Below are positions 1-7,637 of a stretch of 17,064 bases of DNA, piece after piece. Source of the DNA: Entophlyctis helioformis. Lineage: Eukaryota; Chytridiomycota; Chytridiomycetes; Chytridiales; Chytriomycetaceae. Position 1 is the stretch's first letter; every line of letters starts with the position of its first letter. The position numbers were made by a program, and so were the translations under genes. The notes beneath the pieces are model-generated. The model was not told the origin of the DNA, did not search any database, and saw only the letters and a list, made by a program, of their open reading frames with translations. The stretch lies in assembly GCA_025526915.1 (NCBI GenBank), contig JAHLKH010000365.1:1-17064 (forward strand), in the 5' to 3' direction.

Positions 1-2566
1 AAGCATGCCGCCGCCAGGATGCCAAACGCACTGCTGCCGAGGTCGCCACACCAAGCCCACCGACACGCAAGAAACAAAGGCGCAAAGGGCCAGCATCAAC
101 CACACCCACCGGCAACTGAGGACGCCTCACTAGACGCTGCTCAAGACGCTGCCCCTCCTGCCTCGGGTCTCAAGCACGACCGGTCCACCTCTTCCTCAGC
201 CACCAACAGTGCCAAACCCCAAGAGGCAACGGTGCAGGAAGGACAAGGCCACCACCACGGCTGCGACACCCAGCACGCTTCCAGCCACAGACAACGGCGG
301 TCTTGATACAATCCCGCAAGCATTGCATGTGCTTGTGCCGATCTTGAGCAATGCGTCACTCTCAGAGATCAGGATCTTTTACGAGCTGCGCAAGCTTGCT
401 GTTGGCACAACAATCAAGTTGTGCCCTGAGGCGGCAAGCCGCGACCCGTTCATCCTCATTACCGAGGCCACCCTCTTTTGGGCGGTAATGGGGACCACAG
501 ATGAGCGCAAGAATGGCAAGCAGAGTAATGCTTTGCAGACATTGCGACTGCAGCTTCTGGATGCACTCAGTAGGTCGCACTTGTTTATGCCATGCTTGTA
601 TGATTTGATGCTCACACTGCACTTTTGTCCAAGACTACCAAAAAGCCACCTTGGGCCTCACGTCATTCAACAAGGATATTGAGCCGGCATTCAGCGCAAG
701 TCAAGAGCTCTGTGTTCTCGACGTCCTGCTTCCCGGCCTCCGCCCCGAGAAAGGTCGCTTCCAGACACCTGCACAAGCCAAAGATGAGATGGACGCGGTT
801 GCCAAGGCCACAGCCAAGGCGACGCAAGAGGCTGACAAGCAGGGTCTGGTTGGCAAGGAGCGCGAGGAGCATATCAAGGCTGCGATTGATGCGGCACGTC
901 CAGCAAAACGGACCAAGGCAATCCTGACAGGCAGCGTCAGGACGGATGGATACAGCATCTTTCAACTGGCTCTCGATGGCCGCACAGACCGTCCAGAGTC
1001 ACCTTGCTGTATGTGGCGTGCTTGAATGCGATGGTTCACACATTGATTCTGACTGCCGCCTTGCTCTGCATGCTCCAATCTGGTGTCTTCAGGCCAGCAG
1101 CCGTGGGTTGATGATGATGATTCTGATTCTGATGATGATGAGGCCAATGATGGGCATGATCACATGGATGGCACATGTGAGTTGCTGTGCCATTATGATG
1201 CACACTTGGCACCAGCACCGACTGACATGCCATCCACAGCCACCAAGCCAAAAGCGACCAATCCTGTAAGCCACTTGCATGCTAAACTCGCACTTTGGTG
1301 CACTTGCATTGCACATTCCTCACTCATGCCATGGCATGACAGGGCAAGCGCAACTTTTACGCTTCCCAGCGACTGCGCAACATCCTCAAAGCCAACAACC
1401 TGTTCACTGACCAAGGCTACCGGTTTGTGCGGATTGTTGGCATTGATTGGGGCGAGCGGTACATGTATGGCGCATCCAGCATCTTAGTGGACCTTAGGGA
1501 CTTTTCGTATAAGCTCGAGTCCAACTACGTGCTCTCCTCTGGCATGGCACATGCTGAGCGCATCTTTCAGGACTGGTATGTATGCAATGACTCTGCCACG
1601 CGCACTCTTGACCAGATCAACTCACAATGCCTGTCTCCTGTGCCAGGTTTGCTGATCGACTTGCCAAGGCAGCTGACATCCAGGCGGCCATTGCATTCAA
1701 GACAGCAAAGCATGCCGATCCAAACGCCACAGCAGGCGAGAGAGCCTTTTGGGATCTGCGCTGCCATGCATACTGCACGCCATTCCTGAATGCACGGGTA
1801 TGGTTTCTCTGTTTCTGGATGCCCATTGCCATGACCGCCATACTGCTTGATCGCCTGCTGATTGCACTGGATGGCATGGCATGGCATGGCATTACACAGA
1901 AGGTCAAGGCCAAGCGGTTCACCAAGCGCAGCAACAGCATGTCAATTCGCGGAAACGCTCTTGAGGGCATCATGAAGCTGGCAGGATCGACCACTGGCAA
2001 GCGCGCATCTTGTGCATCTCAAGGCCTCCCTGTCAGCAACCCAGAGAAGGACATTCCCGTTGTGTGGGCATTTGGCATTGACTTTACAGGCCAAGGTGGC
2101 AGGCACACTGTGTTTGAGAAGTTTCTCATCAGGCATCTGCGGTCGTCTGGATATGCCTATGTGCGTCTGATGCCACACTGTCCATCCATCCATCTGTGCA
2201 CCAACTGACACACGATCATGCACACACACACAGATCTACCGCTGCAACGAGAACCTGACCAGCCAGATGTGCCCGCAGTGCAAGCAGCGGATCCCATACG
2301 AGAACCGCACCAACCTGCGACGCTACGAGTGCACAGACTGCAGGACTGTCTACCACCGCGATGTGCTTGGAGCCACCAACATCGGAATGGTTGCACTGTG
2401 GCATCTGCTCTTTGGACACCAGCCGCTCTACTTGACGCACACGCCAGCCAGTGACGATCCAGCCACACCAGAGCACCTTGCAGACATCAAGGCAATGCAT
2501 ACTGCCATCCAGCGGCGTGCAAGTCGTGCCCAAGCCTGGTTGCCAGCCATGTGTTGTCTCGCATGA
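1..2566 (+). CDS. Fanzor RNA-guided nuclease (eukaryotic TnpB relative), 5' end unresolved
   Basis: Exons read as about 200-569, 634-1008, 1093-1265, 1343-1575, 1647-1797, 1900-2160 and 2234-2566; every junction is GT-AG and phase-consistent. The joined protein shows the TnpB/Fanzor order: RuvC-I GIDWG (Asp codon 1445-1447), a VVWAFGIDFTG block (Asp 2080-2082), IYRCNENLTSQ (Glu 2249-2251), a zinc ribbon CPQC-x16-CTDC (2270-2341), and RuvC-III HRDVLGATNIG (Asp 2360-2362). Upstream, SVRTDGYSI matches the conserved TDG strand of the family. Family members cut DNA guided by an RNA made from the element's 3' end. Basic clusters (PKRQRCRKDK at 218-247; RKKQRRK in another frame near 66-86) look like nuclear localisation signals. 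An acidic stretch lies at about 1107-1175. There is no ATG in frame before about 488, so translation starts farther upstream, possibly through an exon ending at 41 joined to 200. No stop codon interrupts the joined exons. No transposase is visible. Family call is strong; activity is inferred. Confidence 0.9.
1871..1890 (+). repeat. (ATGGC)4 tandem repeat in a Fanzor intron
   Basis: Four perfect ATGGC copies just before the acceptor of the intron 1798-1899. The surroundings are intronic in the phase-consistent model. Confidence 0.8.
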
Positions 2567-2604
2567 CAAGCCTTTGGCACTCTGACTTCTACGTCTAACA
2601 ACTA

Positions 2605-2665
2605 TTTGAATCGGGGGACCTCCCGATCGACCTAACGGGTCACTTTACGAAGGTGAGACCCTCGT
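2605..2665 (+). ncRNA. Candidate Fanzor guide-RNA (fRNA) scaffold or element right end
   Basis: Directly visible: three stem-loops start 44 nt after the Fanzor stop. Stem 2610-2616/2621-2627 has 7 pairs including one G-T, with a 4-nt loop. Stem 2629-2632/2638-2641 has 4 pairs. An alternative longer hairpin pairs 2637-2641 with 2657-2661 and 2642-2646 with 2650-2654 around an ACG loop, with a 2-nt bulge. Known of the family: TnpB and Fanzor guide RNAs come from the 3' end of the gene and its downstream flank. That this is the scaffold is inference; the hairpins could instead be an element terminus or a terminator-like structure. The hairpin at 2637-2661 competes with the 4-bp stem. Confidence 0.4.
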
Positions 2666-2719
2666 TGGATGTGCCTCGCCCGCCTGTCGTCGCATGCTCG
2701 TTGCTGACGCGAGCCTTGA

Positions 2720-2729
2720 ATCACGTGAT
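2720..2729. promoter_or_regulatory. Palindromic E-box upstream of the SUMO protease gene
   Basis: ATCACGTGAT is a perfect 10-bp palindrome containing TCACGTGA, the preferred core of bHLH factors of the Cbf1/TFE/USF type. It lies 96 bp before the likely start codon at 2825, a plausible promoter position. A role is inferred from motif and place only. Confidence 0.35.
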
Positions 2730-2824
2730 ATGTGGGCTTGCATTCGTCGCCTCTCGGGTCGAATTTAATTCCAAAACGCTTGGTAATTGTATCGATATCG
2801 GGCCCAAAATTGCCAATCACAGCC

Positions 2825-2990
2825 ATGTCCGCCAATCGGCCTGGCTGGAGCAGCGCTGGCACTGGCCACAGGCTGGGCGTGGGGTCAGGCTATGGAAGGT
2901 GTGCTCCTGCCCGGCTGCTTGCACGGCGCCTGTTGCCGCCGGCTCACATGGCTGCAACCGAGACAGAGACCGGGACCGAGACGCATCCTC

Positions 2991-3030
<40 letters not shown>

Positions 3031-3471
3031 GGCGGCAACAGCGACAGGCCAAAGGGGAACGCCATTCAGGTCCCAACCAACAGGCCGACGACGGTGAGCA
3101 AGCTGCGCTGGCTCTGCTGCACGGCCTAGGCTGGTGTGGGCTGACAAGCATCTGCATCTGCATCTGCTTTGCTACTCGTTGCTCTGCGCTGCTGTGCTGC
3201 CCCAGTACCCAACTGCACCGCACCGCAAGACATTGGGGTCTCCGTACCACGTTGGTGAGGCATGCACGAGCCGTGCTGGACAGACGGCCATGAACGAGCC
3301 GCACAGCGCACATGCACTGAGCGATCTGTGCTGTACTGCCACAGGCCCAAGCAAGAGCCACTCGCCATTCAAGCAGCCCTCTCCAGCAAGCCATACTGGG
3401 CTGCCCCTTGGATCGCTGGCTCGCATGGCCGGAAATGCAGCCAACAGCCTCATCAACAGTCGGAAGGAGAG

Positions 3472-3502
<31 letters not shown>

Positions 3503-6500
3503 CAACAGCAGCAGCAGCAGCAGCAGCAGCACCATCGCAGTTCAACATCCCATCTGCTGGAGGCTGTTGGCAATCCATCGCGGCATGCTGTGCCGATGAT
3601 GCGTCTGCCCGCAGCCGGGAGAGACGTGGTGGATGTGGACGCATACGACCGCCGAGAGGATAGGCCGATCAAGAGCCGCAGGCAGCTGAGCAACTCGGAG
3701 ATGGATGGAGATCTGATCGAGGACGACGAGACTCGGCATGGTGCCTCGGATCGGCGCGCACAATCGTCGTTCCACCAGCCAGAGTCGCTCTCCTCGCGGC
3801 ACTCCCAAGGGTTTCAAACGATTGCGCCGCACAACGGCCGCACATCGAACGGGAAGAGCGACTTGCTTGGATTCGGAGTGGCTCGCACGAGACCAGCCAT
3901 CAATCCAACAGAGTCGAACCGGCCAAAGACTGCATACGGACGGCCCGTCGGCGATCTGGACAGCCCACCCAAGCAGAACAGCGTCGTCGGCCAGATGAAG
4001 TCGCGCCAGGCATGTAGCACGCACGTGTCCGTCTTTGATCGCCACCGCCTTTTGGACTAATGGTGTGCCATCGACAGGTCGCCGACGTTTTGCTTTCACC
4101 AGAAGAATGCACGATCCACGCCAAGAGCCTGTTCATGGATGATGAACTTCCAAGATACCATGCCGAGTTGCGTATTGTCAATAGCCAGCCTCGCGAGTTC
4201 TGTATCAAACTCGGAAAAGCACCAAAGTATGGCATCGCCGAAACCGATATCGAAGTGCTCCAGGCAAGTGCAGCCGCGCCAGCTACGGCCCTTGGCTGGT
4301 TTGCAGACACGCTACTGACGTGCTCAATGGGACTAGGCTGGACGTGTCGAGCACACCTCCAACCATCGCGAGGGAGTCGTTGGTGTCATCTACATCAAGC
4401 GGAAATGGCAGCTTGGCAAAATCCCAAGAGAGTTTTTCATTTTGACAACCCTTTCAACCCTGGATACCGTGCAGGATAGTCTCAAGACCTTTGACAAGAC
4501 GAATCCGTCCAAGCTGCCTTTGGACCGTCTGTCGTGAGTCTGCATATCTTGCGGCATTGCTCGGCATTGTGCACGCTGCTCTGACATGGGCGTCGTGCTC
4601 TGCACTGTGCTGTGCCATGTAGGGACGAAACCATCGCAAAGGCTCTGTCCAAACTGGAAGGCGATCCCGAGTCAGCATCGCGGTTACGATCCGCAGCATC
4701 GACACCCATACATAACACGAGACGAAAGTCTGACAATTACCAGGACAAGTATGATGTGATACGGGAGAGCCGGAGCGCTCGCAGCGAGAAGCGTGCAGAC
4801 AACGACTCGGACAAGACTTCCTCCGAGGTGGTCACACTGGCGGGACGGACGCTTGCAGAGGACTCTGGAGGCTATCACACGGCACGATCGGCACCCAGCA
4901 CACCGACCCCTGGCGCGCAGAAGCCCGTGCGCGGCAAGGTTATCACCATTGGGGCGACTCGCAGCAGAGTCACAAGTGTCGACGACGCCAATGACACCGA
5001 CACGTCCAAAGACGAGTACACCAACACGACTCGACGGTACATGACGCGATCAAGCGGCCCTGTCAAGAAGAAGCCACAGAAGCTGTACGTGGTCGCGCAA
5101 AGTCGCGGCCAGCTGATGCAGCGATGGTGGCGGAACTGACACGACATGGATGGGCTGGGCTGGCAGGCTGTTCATGTATCCATTTGAAGGCCGGTACTCT
5201 GTGTCAATCACAGATGGCGACAAGGAGCGGCTGCGGAAAGAAGAGTTTCTCAACGACAGCCTCATTGAGTTCTACCTCAAGTATCTGCAGTTGAAGCAGG
5301 ACTCTGGGCTTGACCCTGCATCCACCTTTGTGTTCAACACCTTCTTTTATGCCAAGCTCTCTGGCGGCGAGGATGTGACGTGAGTGCACTGGACGCTTTT
5401 TGAACTTGCATGGCTCAGCCGTTGATACTCACCGTTGCTGCGCTCTGTCTGCGACTGTGGCAGGCGGGCAACGAGGAAAGAAGCCATCGAGGCAGGATAC
5501 GCGTCGGTGCGGTCATGGACGGCCAAGGATGACATTTTCAAGAAGAAGTTTGTTGTGGTGCCGATCAACGAAGCGTATGTCCCAGCCGCCGTGATCATCA
5601 GCAGTTGTTGTGCGAGAAACGATGCTGAAACTCCTTGGCAGGTGCCACTGGTACTTGGCCATTATCTACAATCTCGGCGCATTGATTGGCAAGCCCGTGC
5701 AAGTACCTGCGTCTGCGTCTGAGCCTCTACAGCAAGCCGAATCTGAGCGCGAGTCCGAGTCCGAGCCAGACCCACCGTCGCTGCTCGACCGGATCTCAAA
5801 GCCGGCTTCGCGGCTGGCACGACGGAGCCAGGCGGCCATGACGGTGTCCACATCCAGCACGTCCAAGCCAGTGCCTGCCAACGACTTTTTTGACATCAGC
5901 ATTCGCGACCCGTCTGCACCGCCCAAGATCAGGCATCGAGACTCGATCACTGGACGGCACAAGCCGGCCGTGTTTGGCGACTCACCGCTAACTGGACGTC
6001 AAGACCAGGCAGTCGACTTATTAAGCGACAATGCTGTCATTGATCTTGCTGGATTATCGCACACTGGCCATCCACTGGACAAAGACGTAGATGCTGGAGC
6101 GGCAGGTGAGGATATGACCATTGCGGGCACGAATGCGTCGAAGCGGAGACGGACAAGTGACGCGAGTGGCGGCTTGTCGGCCAAGGACGCGATTCATCTG
6201 AGCGATGATTGGCCCAACATGGATGCAACACACGGCGGCAGCAGCAGCAACGCAAACGACACACCGGCCAAGCGGACACGGACAGACGAGGCGGATGGCA
6301 CAGACGTCGCCAAGACTGCCACTGCAATGGAGCGGCATGCGTTGGACTCTGATGAGCTGTTTGTTGCCGAAGCGCAGGCAGGCAACGACGATGCTGGACT
6401 CCCTTCGGCGTCGGTCTCGGCTCTGGATGTGGCATGCGATGTCACGTTTGGCGAGGCCACGGACTCGACGGTTGATGACGACTCGGTGGTCAGCCAGGAG

Positions 6501-7565
6501 TTCGACATGGACTCGTTGATTGCGGCCGAGATCACACGGCCGCCGACTCCAGAGATTGGCGGCCCTGCTGTGAATGAGACTCTTGCGGCCGATGCAGCGG
6601 ACATGGTTGTCAGCGAGGGCGGCCACGAGTTTGCGGATCCTGCTGTGGCTGCTGTGGCTGCTGTCTCGAGTCCTGACCCTCGAGATCGGTCGCCCGAAAG
6701 CATGGAGCTATTCGAGACGGAGCCGTCGTCGCCCATGCCGGCCAAGCCAGCCCCCACGTTCATGAGCGGCCGCAATCTCAGGCCGGCGCTTGGCACCAAG
6801 GGACTGTTGAAGCTCGGGTCATCGGCTGCGCGACGTCGCGGCGATCAGCGGCTGCTCGAACGAGCTCTGGCAGCCGAAGCCAAGCTGCAAGACTCGCTGC
6901 AACGGTGCGTGCATGCTTGCCAACTCTCTCTCTCTCTCTCTCTCTCTATATGCGCGTTTGTGCATGGACTGACCCGCGTGCGGTGCAGGTGCCATGTCAT
7001 CATGATGGACTCGCTGGGCGGCACGCACAAGAACGCCATGGACACGCTCAAAAAGTATCTCGTGTTTGAGGCGGCCGACAAGCACGGCGTCGAGGTGGAC
7101 ACGTCCGACATTGCGGGCACCAACGCCAAGGTGCCGTCGCAGCCCAACCACTGGGACTGCGGCATCTACGTCCTCCAGTTTGTCGAGACGTTCTTTTCGG
7201 ATCCGGACAAGTACCTGCGGCTTGTTCTGGGCAGGTCGGCGTCCATCACGGGCGGGAGTGCGAGCAGCAGCAGCAGCAGCAACGAGTGGTTTCCGACGGG
7301 CGTGGTCATGAAGAAGCGCGGCGAGATCAGCGGGCTGATTGATCGTCTGAGCGAAGAGTACAGGGCGATCAAGGCGCAGCGTGCTGATGCTGATGCGGAC
7401 GCTGATGGCGGCGCGGGTATCGGCGGTGGCGACGCGAGTGCGGCGGTCGGGCCCGACGATGAGACTGATGACGACGACTTGATGATTATGGATGCGCCGC
7501 CACCGCTGTCGTCGTCGTCGTCGTCAACTGCTACTACTAGTCGGCTGATTGGCCGGCGCACCTGA
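2825..7565 (+). CDS. Ulp2/SENP6-7-type SUMO protease with split catalytic domain
   Basis: A model of nine exons (2825-3093, 3307-4009, 4078-4263, 4337-4533, 4623-5084, 5167-5379, 5464-5574, 5642-6904, 6989-7565) gives 1326 residues. The C48 cysteine protease domain begins at LFMYPFEGRYSVSITDGDKE and EEFLNDSLIEFYLKYL (5167-5290). Catalytic residues: His in CHWYLAII (about 716), Asp in IMMDSLGG (about 1142), Gln in VPSQPNHW and Cys in NHWDCGIYV (about 1192). This family removes SUMO from proteins in the nucleus; Ulp2/SENP6-7 members trim SUMO chains and carry insertions in the catalytic domain, as here (about 400 residues between His and Asp). The N-terminal half is disordered, with two polyglutamine tracts and an upstream fold containing YIKRKWQLGKIPREFFIL. 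Candidate SUMO-interacting motifs: NAVIDLAG and DDDLMIMDA. Two introns use GC donors. The first intron (3094-3306) is my least certain join; the true start could also be the ATG at 3292. Confidence 0.88.
2993..3028 (+). repeat. (CAG)12 microsatellite
   Basis: Twelve uninterrupted CAG triplets. In the modelled first exon of the SUMO protease they encode Q12, preceded by a TETETGTETHPR stretch. Confidence 0.9.
3473..3529 (+). repeat. CAG/CAA glutamine tract (Q19)
   Basis: Nineteen glutamine codons, CAG with a CAA-rich interruption in the middle, in frame with the SUMO protease second exon. The mixed codons show that the glutamine reading frame is the one retained. Confidence 0.9.
4010..4336 (+). 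other. Two consecutive GC-AG introns in the SUMO protease gene
   Basis: Intron 4010-4077 has donor CAG/GCATGT and acceptor GACAG. Intron 4264-4336 has donor CAG/GCAAGT and acceptor ACTAG. Both are phase 0 and flank the exon 4078-4263. No canonical GT donor near either site keeps the frame. An extended CAG before GC is typical of GC-AG introns. Confidence 0.7.
6905..6988 (+). other. 84-nt stopless intron with (CT)12 microsatellite
   Basis: Donor GTGCGT, acceptor GTGCAG, with (CT)12 at 6924-6947. The length is a multiple of three and the frame stays open, so retained transcripts would add 28 residues rather than truncate. I call it an intron because removing it joins the preceding exon directly to the conserved CHVIMMDSLGG strand. 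Confidence 0.7.
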
Positions 7566-7637
7566 CATTCCACATGCAAATACATACACGCGTCGCATAC
7601 ACGCACACGCACGCCAAACGCGCATGCCCCATTTATT
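7566..7637. other. 72-bp convergent intergenic spacer
   Basis: It separates the stop codons of the SUMO protease (plus) and the HECT ligase (minus). It has alternating purine-pyrimidine ACAC/CGCA stretches and must hold both 3' ends, unless the transcripts overlap. Confidence 0.7.
7632..7637 (-). terminator. AATAAA polyadenylation signal next to the HECT stop codon
   Basis: On the minus strand the TAG stop (7640-7638) is immediately followed by AATAAA. This implies a very short 3' UTR, in keeping with the convergent SUMO protease gene ending only 72 bp away. Confidence 0.55.

Larger units (their letters stand above)
2567..2824. other. Intergenic region between Fanzor and SUMO protease genes
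   Basis: The 258 bp hold the hairpin cluster at 2610-2661, then a GC-rich stretch, a palindromic CACGTG site at 2720-2729, and AT-richer DNA (2760-2820, with ATCGATATC and GGGCCC) before the probable ATG at 2825. The right boundary of any Fanzor element should lie here. I could not place terminal inverted repeats or a target duplication, because the left end is outside the window. Confidence 0.6.

Noticed and set aside
1..2566. Fanzor locus as a pseudogene, because its motifs fall in different frames
   Set aside because: Every frame change from 569 onward coincides with GT-AG introns of 64-102 nt whose phases match exactly.
1..2566. Bacterial IS605/IS607 TnpB contamination
   Set aside because: The gene carries several spliceosomal introns and NLS-like clusters, and is followed by eukaryotic genes with similar introns.
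2600..2665. tRNA or other known structural RNA
   Set aside because: No A/B box pair, acceptor stem or CCA-compatible fold; only local hairpins are present.
2787..3293. 168-codon plus frame over the first CAG run (poly-Ser frame)
   Set aside because: It lacks continuity with the protease; the glutamine frame joins downstream in phase.
2993..3529. CRISPR-like or other spaced repeat array
   Set aside because: Repeats are simple triplet microsatellites without spacers.
6194..6799. 201-codon open frame on the minus strand
   Set aside because: Antisense shadow of the Ser/Asp-rich SUMO protease insert; low complexity with no recognisable motif.
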